Of a stretch of 26,749 nucleotides of DNA, positions 14,569-23,280 are shown piece by piece; within the stretch, counting starts at the first letter, position 1; every line of letters starts with the position of its first letter. The position numbers and the translations under genes are program-made. The notes under the pieces were generated by a model. The model worked only from the letters and a program-made list of their open reading frames with translations. It had not been told where the DNA came from and did not search any database. The DNA comes from Cyclobacteriaceae bacterium (GTDB lineage Bacteria; Bacteroidota; Bacteroidia; Cytophagales; Cyclobacteriaceae): contig JANYDR010000636.1 in the NCBI GenBank assembly GCA_025363495.1, forward strand, positions 1-26,749. The letters run 5' to 3'.

Positions 14569-16998
14569 ATGGGTTTTAATGAATTAGTTGGTCCGCTTCA
14601 GGGAGTTCTTCTTCAATATTCTGAAGATTGGCCGGTTCAGAATCTATTGATCGACAGCCGAAAGGTTGTCATCAGTGAAGGGTCAGTCTTCTTCGCAATA
14701 GCGGGCGAGAGACATGACGGGCATTCATTCCTGAAAGAATTGTATCATCTTGGAATACGACAGTTCATCGTTGAACGTGATGTAGCTATAACTGCTTTTC
14801 CAGGTGCCAATATTTTGAAAGTAAGCTCATCCCTTGAGGCTCTCCAAAAGATCGCTGCCATGCACAGGAGCCAATTCACTTTGCCGGTTGTTGGAATTAC
14901 AGGAAGTAATGGAAAAACTATTGTCAAAGAATGGCTCTTTCAGGTTTTGTCTCCGGATCTGCAAATAGTAAAGAATCCTGGGAGTTACAATTCCCAGGTC
15001 GGTGTTCCAATTTCTGTATGGCAAATCCAAAGACATCATGAGCTTGGAATTTTTGAAGCCGGTATTTCACAACCCGGTGAGATGGCAAAGCTTCAATCTG
15101 TCATTCAACCTTCGATTGGAATCTTTACAAACCTTGGCAGCGCCCACGACGAAGGCTTTGCTTCAAGGGAAGAAAAAGCTGAAGAAAAAGCAAAACTTTT
15201 CACGCAGTGCGAAACGGTTATTTACTGCAGAGATCATTCGCTGATTCACAAGACACTCGGTAAAACGAAGGGGAAATTTCTAACCTGGGGAATAGCACCA
15301 GAGGCTGATATCCATATTACTTCATCAGGCAAAAAAGACTTTCTGATAAGTTATAAAGAAAGGACTTTCTCAATCAAGCTGCCTTTTGATGATCCTGCAT
15401 CTCAGGAGAATGCATTTCATGTTATGTCTTTCATGCTATTGAAAGGTTATAAAATCGAAGTTATCCAGGAACGGATTCAATTACTGCAATCCATCCCCAT
15501 GCGACTTGAATTGAAACAAGGTATCAATCGCTGTACGATCATCGATGACTCTTATAACAATGACCTTGCTGGTCTGCGCATCAGCCTTGATTTTCTTAAA
15601 AACCAGCAAAAAATAAAAAAGACGCTAATTCTTTCAGATGTTCTGCAATCGGGCCTTCCGCCAAATGAATTAATGAAAGAAATAAAAGATTTGATTTCGT
15701 CAGGTCAGGTTAAAAAATTAATCGGTATTGGCCCAACATTGCATGCCAATCAAAAATTTCTGCCTCCAGGGATTTTCTTCACCTCCACTTCGGAATTTCT
15801 GGAAAAACTTCAATCGGACTCATTTGCAGATGAGGTGATACTGATAAAAGGTGCGCGATCATTTCAATTTGAGAAGATTGTTCAACGACTTCAGCGGAAA
15901 GTTCATGGCACCGTGATGGAGATTGATATGAATGCAATGGTGCATAATCTGAACTACTTCAAATCACGATTGAAGCCTGGCACCAAACTAATGGCAATGG
16001 TGAAAGCCTTTGCCTACGGCAGCGGAAGTGAGGAAGTTGCCAATATGTTGCAGTATCACCGCGTCGACTATCTCGGCGTTGCCTACGCTGACGAAGGAAT
16101 TGAACTTCGAAAAAATAATATCTCATTACCCATTATGGTAATGAATCCTTCTGAAGAAAGCTTTTCTCATCTATTGGAATATCACCTTGAACCTGAGATG
16201 TACAACCTTCGCATTTTAAAATCACTAATTGATTTTTTAAATGACAAACCGTGCACTATCCACCTAAAAATGGATACCGGAATGCACCGGCTGGGATATG
16301 AGGAAGCAGAACTTAAAGAAGTGTTGCAACTTATCAAGTCGAATAAAAATATTCGGGTGGCTTCTGTATTCTCTCATCTTTCCGGTGCAGACGAAAGCCA
16401 ACACGATGATTTTTCAATGCTACAGGCACATACATTTGGAAGAATGGCCGACGAGACAGAGAAAGTCCTGGGTTACCGTCCGCTTCGACATTTATTAAAT
16501 TCCCCAGGAATTCTTCGCTTGCCAAAATATCAATTTGATATGGTGCGACTTGGAATAGGTCTATATGGAGTTGACCCCACCGAAAAAGCAAATGCCAACC
16601 TGAAACCAGTTGCTTCAATAAAAACGGTGATCTCTCAAATCAAAATTATAAAGGCAGGCGAGACGATAGGTTACGGAAGAAAAGGCAAAGCGGAAAAAAA
16701 CTTGACATTAGCCACACTCGCGACTGGTTATGCCGATGGCTTCAGCAGAGGTTTCAGTCAGGGAAAAGGAAAAGTAATGATTCATGGCAAGCTCGCCCCC
16801 GTCATTGGTAATGTTTGTATGGACATGACGATGGTGGATATAACTGGTATCACGGCTGCTGAAGGAGATGAAGCTATTATTTTTGGTCTAGGATTGCCGA
16901 TCCAACAAGTTGCAAAGTGGATTGATACGATACCGTACGAGATTTTAACAAATACGAGCGAGAGAGTGAAGAGGGTTTATTATGCGGAATCAATATAA
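14569..16998 (+). CDS. murF-alr: bifunctional UDP-MurNAc-tripeptide:D-Ala-D-Ala ligase / alanine racemase (MurF-Alr fusion)
   Basis: One 809-residue cytoplasmic chain carries two peptidoglycan-precursor enzymes. Residues 1-440 are MurF: a substrate domain (LIDSRKVVISEGSVFFAI), the ATP loop GITGSNGKT (109-117), the family sequence NPGSYNSQVGVPIS, and DDSYNND. MurF adds D-Ala-D-Ala to the UDP-MurNAc-tripeptide. Residues about 448-809 are a fold-III PLP alanine racemase. MEIDMNAMVHNL opens it, MVKAFAYGSG carries the PLP lysine (Lys479; the usual VKADAYGHG has Asp and His where this has Phe and Ser), MDTGMHRLGYE follows, and TIGYGRKG carries the second catalytic base (Tyr702). The racemase supplies D-Ala, one step before the ligase substrate. 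This fusion is characteristic of Bacteroidota. It forms an operon with csaA (2-bp gap). Confidence 0.95.
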   Translation: MGFNELVGPLQGVLLQYSEDWPVQNLLIDSRKVVISEGSVFFAIAGERHDGHSFLKELYHLGIRQFIVERDVAITAFPGANILKVSSSLEALQKIAAMHRSQFTLPVVGITGSNGKTIVKEWLFQVLSPDLQIVKNPGSYNSQVGVPISVWQIQRHHELGIFEAGISQPGEMAKLQSVIQPSIGIFTNLGSAHDEGFASREEKAEEKAKLFTQCETVIYCRDHSLIHKTLGKTKGKFLTWGIAPEADIHITSSGKKDFLISYKERTFSIKLPFDDPASQENAFHVMSFMLLKGYKIEVIQERIQLLQSIPMRLELKQGINRCTIIDDSYNNDLAGLRISLDFLKNQQKIKKTLILSDVLQSGLPPNELMKEIKDLISSGQVKKLIGIGPTLHANQKFLPPGIFFTSTSEFLEKLQSDSFADEVILIKGARSFQFEKIVQRLQRKVHGTVMEIDMNAMVHNLNYFKSRLKPGTKLMAMVKAFAYGSGSEEVANMLQYHRVDYLGVAYADEGIELRKNNISLPIMVMNPSEESFSHLLEYHLEPEMYNLRILKSLIDFLNDKPCTIHLKMDTGMHRLGYEEAELKEVLQLIKSNKNIRVASVFSHLSGADESQHDDFSMLQAHTFGRMADETEKVLGYRPLRHLLNSPGILRLPKYQFDMVRLGIGLYGVDPTEKANANLKPVASIKTVISQIKIIKAGETIGYGRKGKAEKNLTLATLATGYADGFSRGFSQGKGKVMIHGKLAPVIGNVCMDMTMVDITGITAAEGDEAIIFGLGLPIQQVAKWIDTIPYEILTNTSERVKRVYYAESI

Positions 16999-17007
16999 TT
17001 TCTTTAC

Positions 17008-17031
17008 CACGAAGGCACGAGGACACGAAGA
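17008..17031. repeat. short tandem repeat with 8-nt period (CACGAAGG-like)
   Basis: Three units CACGAAGG, CACGAGGA and CACGAAGA run without gaps, 9 bp after the murF-alr stop, in the 117-bp convergent gap before the pseudouridine synthase gene. No inverted partner (a CTTCGTG run) is found in the rest of the gap, so this is a solo arm. Similar CACGAAGG-type arms are, to my recollection, frequent in intergenic DNA of many bacteria. Confidence 0.55.
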
Positions 17032-17115
17032 AGCCACTAATGATATAATTGCACGGTAACTTATTCTTTTCATGAGTTGCACACCCATTTTCAAATTATC
17101 TCACTCTCAAATTGA

Positions 17116-18150
17116 TTAATTGTACTTCACATAATGTTCCCACTTTTCAATCACCTCCTTAAAATCCGCGGGCAGCTCTGAATCAAATTGCATGAACTTC
17201 TTTGTAGCCGGATGAATAAATCCAAGTGTCTTTGCATGTAATGCCTGTCGCGGAATGATCTTGAAACAATTATCCACAAACTGTTTGTATTTGGAGAAAG
17301 TTGTTCCTTTCAAAACCTGGTCCCCTCCGTATGTTGCGTCATTGAATAATGGATGACCGATATATTTCAAATGTGCGCGGATCTGGTGCGTGCGGCCGGT
17401 CTCAAGTTTGCATTCAATCAGTGAAACATACCGAAGCGATTCAAGAACCTTATAATGAGTAATAGCGGTGCGACCGAAATCTGCTTCAGGAAAAGCTGTT
17501 GTTACTCTTCGGTCTTTTAAGCTTCTTCCAACATTAACATTAATGGTTCCGGTTGGCAATGAAGGTTCGCCCCATACCAGCGCCCAGTACGTTCGCTCTA
17601 TGCTATGGTCAAAAAACTGCCTGGCGAGTTGTGTCATGGCAATTTCAGTTTTGGCAATGACCAGCAATCCGGAGGTGTCCTTATCAATACGATGGACGAG
17701 TCCTGGTCTTCCAGCGTTGCCTTTCATTTCTGGAAGATTTTGAAAATGATACGTCAATGCATTCACAAGCGTACCAGACCAATTCTGAAACGCAGGATGA
17801 ACGACCATCCCTGCAGCTTTATTCACTACCAGCAAGTGTTCATCTTCATAAACGATATTCAACGGAATATTCTCGGGCTTTACATCCGTATCGCGGGGAG
17901 GCTCAGGAAAAGCAACCGTAACTACATCACAGGGATGGATCTTATGATTGGGCTTAACGGGCTTATCATTGATCATGACAAATCCATTATGAATACCCTC
18001 CTGAATTTTTGTTCGCGTTACATTCGGTAATTTGTCCATCAGGAACTTATCCACCCTCAGGAGATGCTGGCCACCGTCTACCACAATGCGGTGATGCTCA
18101 AACAACTCGTCATCCTGCTCGTCTTCTAACTCGATATCTTCATTTTTCAC
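17116..18150 (-). CDS. rluD: RluA-family 23S rRNA pseudouridine synthase (RluD-like), GTG start
   Basis: Converts uridines of 23S rRNA (helix 69 for RluD) to pseudouridine. It has 344 residues. After an acidic N-terminal tail (IELEDEQDDELFE) comes an S4 RNA-binding domain (about 28-80: LLRVDKFLMDKLPNVTRTKI, then GFVMINDKPVKPNHKI). The synthase domain has VYEDEHLLVVNKAAGMVVHP, the signature GLVHRIDKDTSGLLVIAKT with catalytic Asp156, and RTHQIRAHLKYIGHPL. The visible start is GTG (18148-18150). No ATG lies upstream in frame, and the next Met (residue 38) falls inside the S4 domain. Assignment to RluD rather than RluC/RluA rests on the S4 domain and overall length. The gene is monocistronic, divergent from the lipoprotein at 18297. 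Confidence 0.9.
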   Translation of the reverse strand: MKNEDIELEDEQDDELFEHHRIVVDGGQHLLRVDKFLMDKLPNVTRTKIQEGIHNGFVMINDKPVKPNHKIHPCDVVTVAFPEPPRDTDVKPENIPLNIVYEDEHLLVVNKAAGMVVHPAFQNWSGTLVNALTYHFQNLPEMKGNAGRPGLVHRIDKDTSGLLVIAKTEIAMTQLARQFFDHSIERTYWALVWGEPSLPTGTINVNVGRSLKDRRVTTAFPEADFGRTAITHYKVLESLRYVSLIECKLETGRTHQIRAHLKYIGHPLFNDATYGGDQVLKGTTFSKYKQFVDNCFKIIPRQALHAKTLGFIHPATKKFMQFDSELPADFKEVIEKWEHYVKYN

Positions 18151-18265
18151 GGGGTAAAAGTAGGCAGATAAAAAGGAAATTGAGGGAAAAGTATGTTGCG
18201 CACTGAAAGGTTATCCAATCTAATTAGGAAAGTGCTTCTCAAAAAACCAACTTACCTGTCGTGCC

Positions 18266-18280
18266 ACAACTTGAAGTTGT
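18266..18280. promoter_or_regulatory. perfect 15-bp palindrome upstream of lipoprotein gene, possible operator
   Basis: ACAACTT-G-AAGTTGT is a perfect 7-1-7 inverted repeat ending 16 nt before the ATG at 18297, in the divergent gap with rluD. Its position suits a repressor site or a small leader hairpin. No regulator gene is adjacent. Confidence 0.3.
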
Positions 18281-18296
18281 CGACGACTTCTCATTC

Positions 18297-19154
18297 ATGA
18301 AACAGCTTATTTCTTGTTTATTCAGCACATTAATAATAATCAGTTGCAAGCATTCTCCTATAAGTGAAACTCTATTTGAAAAAGGCGTTTCTCTCGGGAC
18401 CAACAAAAACGAAAAACTTGAAGAGGCTTCCGGATTGGTCAACAGTATTCTTCAACCTGATTATTTATGGACTCATAACGACAGTGGAAATGATGCTGAG
18501 CTTTTCCTGCTTGATAAAAAGGGCCACACTCAAAAAGTTTTCAGGTTTGCTAAAATCAAGAACCGTGATTGGGAAGACATTACTATCGGACCTGGACCAG
18601 AAGAAAACATACCATATCTCTACGTCGGAGATATTGGCGATAATCTTGCCCGACATCCCTTCAAGTATATCTACCGAACCAAAGAGCCAACACTTAATCA
18701 GTCGGAAGAGATTACCCAATTTGATACATTGGTTGTAAAACTTGATGACGGAATTCGGGACAGTGAAACCCTTATGAGCGATCCTGTAAGTAAGAATCTT
18801 TATCTCGTATCGAAGCGCGAAGACAGTGTTCGTGTTTATGAAATACCACTTAAAGGCGACACGATAACTGCTAAAAAAGTAGTTACGCTTCCACTTACAA
18901 GTATCAATGGTGGCGATATCTCATCTGATGGAAATGAAGTCTTACTCCGCAATTATGACACTATCTATTATTGGAAAAAGAAAGGTGGTGAATCGATCAT
19001 CGATCTTTTAAAAACTCAACCAACCGAACTTCCTTACGATCGCGAACCTCAAGGTGAATCAATCGCCTGGGCGCGGGATGGATCTGGGTTTTATACGTTG
19101 GGGGAAAATGCGAAGGGGGAGAGATCTAAGTTGTTTTTTTATAGGAGAAAATGA
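18297..19154 (+). CDS. lipoprotein with predicted beta-propeller fold
   Basis: A 285-residue lipoprotein of unknown function. The start at 18297 gives MKQLISCLFSTLIIISCKHS with lipobox IIISC (Cys17). A GTG at 18261 in the same frame would add 12 polar residues ahead of the signal and is rejected. The mature part looks like propeller strands: EASGLVNSILQPDYLWTHND, SGNDAELFLLDKKG, RDWEDITIGPGP, YLYVGDIGDN, ISSDGNEVLLRNYDTIYYWK and GESIAWARDGSGFYTLGE. WTHNDSG, RDWEDI and VGDIGDN recur in Bacteroidota proteins resembling phytase-like or SMP-30-like propellers, but I cannot assign an activity. It is probably anchored in the envelope and acts alone. Its 3' end faces the polyprenyl synthase gene across a family 1 repeat. 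Confidence 0.8.
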   Translation: MKQLISCLFSTLIIISCKHSPISETLFEKGVSLGTNKNEKLEEASGLVNSILQPDYLWTHNDSGNDAELFLLDKKGHTQKVFRFAKIKNRDWEDITIGPGPEENIPYLYVGDIGDNLARHPFKYIYRTKEPTLNQSEEITQFDTLVVKLDDGIRDSETLMSDPVSKNLYLVSKREDSVRVYEIPLKGDTITAKKVVTLPLTSINGGDISSDGNEVLLRNYDTIYYWKKKGGESIIDLLKTQPTELPYDREPQGESIAWARDGSGFYTLGENAKGERSKLFFYRRK

Positions 19155-19191
19155 GGATATAAATGAGGATATTATTTGACGATTAAAATTC

Positions 19192-19301
19192 ATTTCCCGC
19201 AGATTCTCGTTGATTTAACAGCACGCAGATTCTCGGAACTGGAAGATCAAGAATTTCGCGAGGATCCGCGTGTATTCGATCTGCGCCAATCTGCGGGAAA
19301 T
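19192..19301. repeat. palindromic intergenic repeat, family 1 copy 2 (inverted relative to copy 1)
   Basis: Outer arms ATTTCCCGCAGATT (19192-19205) and AATCTGCGGGAAAT (19288-19301) are perfect 14-bp inverted repeats. An inner pair is CGCAGAT (19224-19230) with ATCTGCG (19279-19285), and the core holds TTTCGCGAGGATCCGCG. Read on the minus strand it aligns with 4911-5003 through ATTTCCC-CAGATT, CAGATCGAATAC and TCGCGAAA. It fills the gap between two convergent genes. Confidence 0.85.
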
Positions 19302-19308
19302 GCACTCC

Positions 19309-20271
19309 TCACTTTTGTCTTCCCACCAACTCCTTCGCAAACTGTATCAATGGCTGAGCCTTATCTTTTACTGACAATTGACTAAGTCCTGAAAAACCTC
19401 TTTCAAAATACTCAGCAATCTTTTTCTCTGTTAGCGATTTAATTTCGAGTTTGTCATATAAAGCAGATACCGCCTTAACCTTTTTTTGCTTATCAAATTT
19501 CTTCGCTGAAAGCCATCTCTGCAATTCTGTTTTTTCTTTGCCCCTGCCTTTTTCGAGGGCCTTTATCAACAAAAAGGTTTTCTTATTGGCAATAATATCA
19601 CCACCTACCTGCTTTCCAAATTTCTTTTTATCGGCATAAACATCCAGCAAATCATCTTTTAGCTGAAATCCTATACCTAAATTAATTCCGGCGTCGTATA
19701 AAATTTTTCTATCAGTTTCTGAAGCACCTCCTAATACAGCTCCCAGCTCAAGACTGAATCCCAACAACACCGCCGTCTTGAGTCGAATCATTTCGAGATA
19801 CTGCGCTTCTGTAACGCGGCTTTTCGATTCAAACTCCATGTCCCACTGTTGCCCTTCACAAACACCCGCCGCACAGGCATTGAAAAGTTGCAACACCTCT
19901 TTCAGCTTGTCTTTTTCAATATCCAGCAGCAAGTCATAAACTTTGACAAGCATAACATCACCGGAGAGAATTGCTGTGTTCACATTCCATTTCTCATGAA
20001 CCGTCGCCTTGCCCCGGCGAATAGGAGCATTGTCCATTATATCATCGTGTAACAATGTGAAATTATGAAACGCCTCCACCGCAGCGGCATAGCGCACTAT
20101 CGTTTCAGCATTATCACGATACATCGAATATGATAGCAGCGTCAATAGCGGACGAAGGCGTTTGCCTCCGAGAGACATAATATACCGGATGGGTTCATAA
20201 AGTGATTTCGGCTGATCTCCGAACTTCTGTTTTCTGATTTCGGCCTCCAGCAATAAAAGATATTTTTCCAT
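19309..20271 (-). CDS. short-chain trans-polyprenyl diphosphate synthase
   Basis: Condenses isopentenyl diphosphate onto allylic diphosphates for the isoprenoid pathway, in the cytoplasm. It has 320 residues from ATG at 20271; a GTG one codon earlier is possible. Conserved regions in order are GGKRLRP (35-41), the first Asp-rich motif LLHDDIMD (Asp76, Asp77, Asp80) followed by RRG, the CEGQQWDMEFE segment, and the second Asp-rich motif GFQLKDDLLD (Asp206, Asp207, Asp210). The first motif is DDxxD with no two-residue insertion, and Phe71 is five residues before it. In this family that pattern favours a C15-C20 product (GGPP-like) rather than a long quinone side chain. The product length is therefore inferred. 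It starts 6 bp after the RNase R stop, so the two are co-transcribed. Confidence 0.9.
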   Translation of the reverse strand: MEKYLLLLEAEIRKQKFGDQPKSLYEPIRYIMSLGGKRLRPLLTLLSYSMYRDNAETIVRYAAAVEAFHNFTLLHDDIMDNAPIRRGKATVHEKWNVNTAILSGDVMLVKVYDLLLDIEKDKLKEVLQLFNACAAGVCEGQQWDMEFESKSRVTEAQYLEMIRLKTAVLLGFSLELGAVLGGASETDRKILYDAGINLGIGFQLKDDLLDVYADKKKFGKQVGGDIIANKKTFLLIKALEKGRGKEKTELQRWLSAKKFDKQKKVKAVSALYDKLEIKSLTEKKIAEYFERGFSGLSQLSVKDKAQPLIQFAKELVGRQK

Positions 20272-20277
20272 CACAGA

Positions 20278-22524
20278 TCAGCCTCTCTTGCGTTTAGGAG
20301 CGGGACGGCCAGAGCGAGGCGCAGGCCTGGAAGAACGTGGCGCAGGGCGATCCTCCTCATCGCGAAACTCACCCGGCACACTTTCAAAAATTAAATCCAT
20401 TGTTCTTCGATCAACATCTGTCTTTTTTACCCTTACCTCTACTTCATCCCCAAGACGATAAATCTTCTTTCTTCTTCGCCCGATTACCCGATAATTCTTT
20501 TCATCATATTCATAGAAGTCATCCTTCATGTCGGCCATGCGCACCATGCCTTCACATTTCGTCTCAATGATCTCAACAAAAATTCCGAAGTCTGTAACTC
20601 CGGTTATCAGACCTGCGTAAAGCTTATCCTCCGCAAGACTCATAAATTCTACCTGTTTATATTTAATAGACGCCCGCTCCGCATCTGCGGCACGCTTCTC
20701 GCGTTCTGAAGAATGGATACACTTACTTTCATAATCCGTTTTGCTGACCGGTTTACCATTTTCAAGATAATGCTGAAGCAAACGATGAACCATCATATCA
20801 GGATATCGCCTGATCGGTGAAGTAAAGTGTGTGTAGTGATCAAATGCCAGTCCAAAATGTCCCTTCGGATCCGTGGTGTACTTTGCCTTAGACATTGCAC
20901 GAACCGCCAAAGATTGCAGTACTCCCTGCTCAGGCTTGCCCTCGATTTCGTCCATTAGTTTGTTCAAAGACCTTGATACAGCAGCTTCTTCGGTATGAAG
21001 CGTATGTCCAAATTGCTTTGCAAACAAGGCAAAATCACTGACTTTTTCAGGATTAGGATAATCGTGTGTGCGATAGACGAATGTGTTTTTATCGCCACCC
21101 TTTTTAAGCTTATAAACAAATGTTGCTACCGCCTTATTGGCCAAGAGCATAAATTCTTCGATAAGCTTATGCGCGTCTTTTCTTATTTTTTGAACAACCG
21201 CCAGCGGTTTTCCCTTTTCATCCAGCTTGAACTTTACTTCTGTCGTTTCAAAATTGACAGCGCCTCGTGTAAACCTTTCCTTCCGAAGCTTTAACGCCAG
21301 ATCATTCAGAATTTTTATCTCTTTGGCAAATTTTCCTTCTCCGGATTCAATTACCTCTTGAGCGCCTTCATAGGAAAAGCGATGATCCGAATGAATTACT
21401 GTGCGCCCAAACCACTCGTTCTGAACTCTTCCTTTGCTGTCCATCTCAAACACTGCCGCAAAGGTCAGCTTTGTTTCATTCGGACGAAGTGAACATAATC
21501 CGTTTGATAACCTCTCCGGAAGCATTGGCACTGTGCGATCAACGAGATAGACAGACGTAGCGCGATCATACGCATCTTCATCAAGTGTTGTACCGGGAAT
21601 TACATAATGAGTAACATCGGCAATATGAACACCGATTTCAAACAATCCATTGTCAAGTACTTTGAATGAAAGAGCATCATCGAAATCCTTGGCATCTTCC
21701 GGATCAATGGTGAATGTAAGCACATCGCGAAAGTCGCGGCGTTTTTTTATTTCCTCATTGGTGATCTTGTCTTCGATTTTTTCTGATTCATCTAAAACTT
21801 TTTCCGGGAAACGAAAAGGCAAGTCAAACTCCGCCATGATCGAATGGATCTCGGCTTCATTCTCTCCCGTCTTACCAAGTATCTCAATTACTTTTGCTTC
21901 GGGACTTTTATCTCCATCGCCCCATCGTGTTACTTCAAACAAAACTTTGTCGTTATTCTTCGCTTCGCCCACGTTCTCCTGATAGATAAAAAAATCCTGA
22001 TAGATTTTCTTGAAGTCAGGGACAACGAACGCAAATCTGTTAGGCGACATTTCCAGTCTTCCGACAAACCGTGTGCGATTCCGTTTAACGATCTCTTCTA
22101 CTTTTCCTTCAGGCTTTTCACCCATGCGTTTGCTAAGCAAGGATATTCTTACTGTATCCCCGTGTAACGCGGTACCCAGATCGCGGTCACGCACATAAAC
22201 ATCCGTGTCACCGCCGGTATTGATATAAGCAAAACGAGGATTGACGTGATCAACAACCCCTTCCAGCGTCTCTGATTTCTTGGTTGATGCAAAACTTCCA
22301 TCCGCCAGTTGACGGATCTTACCCGCTGACTCGAGCTCATCGAGTAATGTAAACAGATCTTTATTAGCCGCTTTGTTTTTCGGGCCTATCTGCCTTGCTA
22401 GTTGTTTGAAGTTATAGGATACTCCCGGACTTTCGTCGAAAAAGGAAAGTATCGCTTGACGCAATGATGTGCCCTCGTTCTTTTGTTTCTTTTGTTTTTG
22501 TTCTTTGAATTTCTTTTTAGACAT
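20278..22524 (-). CDS. rnr: ribonuclease R
   Basis: Processive 3'-5' exoribonuclease that degrades structured RNA, 748 residues. Domain order is a Lys-rich N-terminal tail, a winged-helix domain (about 20-80: LRQAILSFFDESPGVSYNF and IRQLADGSF), cold-shock OB folds (about 85-220), the RNB catalytic domain from about 265, an S1 domain (about 635-720: LYAGLITGVTDFGIFVEI), and a basic Pro/Arg tail (RPAPRSSRPAPRSGRPAP). The catalytic motif TIDPEDAKDFDDALSF has the four acidic residues Asp274, Asp280, Asp282 and Asp283, and HYTHFTSPIRRYPDMMVHR is the RNase II/R signature. The winged helix and the tail favour RNase R over RNase II. The tail has near-perfect short repeats (RPAPRSS, RPAPRSG, RPAPKRK). 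It leads the transcript containing the polyprenyl synthase. Confidence 0.96.
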   Translation of the reverse strand: MSKKKFKEQKQKKQKNEGTSLRQAILSFFDESPGVSYNFKQLARQIGPKNKAANKDLFTLLDELESAGKIRQLADGSFASTKKSETLEGVVDHVNPRFAYINTGGDTDVYVRDRDLGTALHGDTVRISLLSKRMGEKPEGKVEEIVKRNRTRFVGRLEMSPNRFAFVVPDFKKIYQDFFIYQENVGEAKNNDKVLFEVTRWGDGDKSPEAKVIEILGKTGENEAEIHSIMAEFDLPFRFPEKVLDESEKIEDKITNEEIKKRRDFRDVLTFTIDPEDAKDFDDALSFKVLDNGLFEIGVHIADVTHYVIPGTTLDEDAYDRATSVYLVDRTVPMLPERLSNGLCSLRPNETKLTFAAVFEMDSKGRVQNEWFGRTVIHSDHRFSYEGAQEVIESGEGKFAKEIKILNDLALKLRKERFTRGAVNFETTEVKFKLDEKGKPLAVVQKIRKDAHKLIEEFMLLANKAVATFVYKLKKGGDKNTFVYRTHDYPNPEKVSDFALFAKQFGHTLHTEEAAVSRSLNKLMDEIEGKPEQGVLQSLAVRAMSKAKYTTDPKGHFGLAFDHYTHFTSPIRRYPDMMVHRLLQHYLENGKPVSKTDYESKCIHSSEREKRAADAERASIKYKQVEFMSLAEDKLYAGLITGVTDFGIFVEIIETKCEGMVRMADMKDDFYEYDEKNYRVIGRRRKKIYRLGDEVEVRVKKTDVDRRTMDLIFESVPGEFRDEEDRPAPRSSRPAPRSGRPAPKRKRG

Positions 22525-22563
22525 AAAATTATTTCATCACAGCGCATTGGCTTGCAATGAAAA

Positions 22564-23280
22564 TTAAGAGTGAATAATATTTTCGGTTGAGATTAAACTC
22601 AACGCTTTCATTTTTAAAAATAACTGTGCCACCGCTACAACATCGCCTACACAGTATTCGGCGATCTTCTTTAATTCCCCATCGCGGTAATACACCTTGT
22701 TTACCATGGATCCATCAAGGTCCCCTTTGCTGGTAGGTATGTTAAAGATAGCAGCCAGTAAGTCAAGGGAGGTATAGTGCTTATAATCACCGAATTTCCA
22801 CAGCTCCAGGGTATCGATGTGAGGAATATCCCAGGATTTCTTTCCCGAAAGATCGAGACTCGGCGGAAGGGGAATTCCGTTTACGAGCATCCTGCGACTG
22901 AGATATGGAAAATCAAATTCTTTTCCGTTGTGAGCGCATAGTTTTAGTTGTGGTTGGTCCATTTTCTCCAGTGCCAACTTAAATTCCTGAAGCAATAGGA
23001 CCTCATCGTGATTGGCAAAATATTTTGTCTTAAGACCTCGCTCACCTTTTTCATTCTCGGTGAATTTTCCAATCGCAATGGTTATGATTTTTCCGAACTC
23101 GGCGTAGATTCCCGCGCGCTCATGGAATAGATCTTCGTCGGTTTGGCCCTCATCCCGTTGACGGAAGAAGTTGGCTTTGCGTGCCCACTGAACTTTCATT
23201 CGCTCGCTCAGCGATTCATAACGTGCAGTGCACGCTACTGTTTCTATGTCAAGGAATAAAATGTTTTTAAAATCATCCAT
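22564..23280 (-). CDS. predicted DEDDy 3'-5' exonuclease (PolB exonuclease-like)
   Basis: A stand-alone 3'-5' exonuclease of 238 residues, similar to the proofreading domain of family B DNA polymerases (DNA_pol_B_exo2 type). Exo I is LFLDIET (Asp11, Glu13). Exo II is LCAHNGKEFDFPYLSRRM (Asp123 in FDFPYL). Exo III is EYCVGDVVAVAQL, where Tyr209 and Asp213 make the YxxxD of the DEDDy subgroup. All catalytic residues are present, so an active nuclease is expected. DNA or RNA specificity cannot be told. The HIDTLELWKFGDYKHYTSLD segment is typical of this family. The start ATG at 23280 directly follows the stop of the hydrolase gene with no gap, so they are translated from one message. Confidence 0.88.
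   Translation of the reverse strand: MDDFKNILFLDIETVACTARYESLSERMKVQWARKANFFRQRDEGQTDEDLFHERAGIYAEFGKIITIAIGKFTENEKGERGLKTKYFANHDEVLLLQEFKLALEKMDQPQLKLCAHNGKEFDFPYLSRRMLVNGIPLPPSLDLSGKKSWDIPHIDTLELWKFGDYKHYTSLDLLAAIFNIPTSKGDLDGSMVNKVYYRDGELKKIAEYCVGDVVAVAQLFLKMKALSLISTENIIHS

Noticed and set aside
17008..17031. Possible CRISPR array from the short tandem
   Set aside because: The units are 8 nt with no spacers and there are no cas genes; it is a simple tandem repeat.
17605..18030. 141-codon plus-strand open frame inside the pseudouridine synthase gene
   Set aside because: It lies opposite the RluD signature region and has no start context or family features, so it is a shadow frame.
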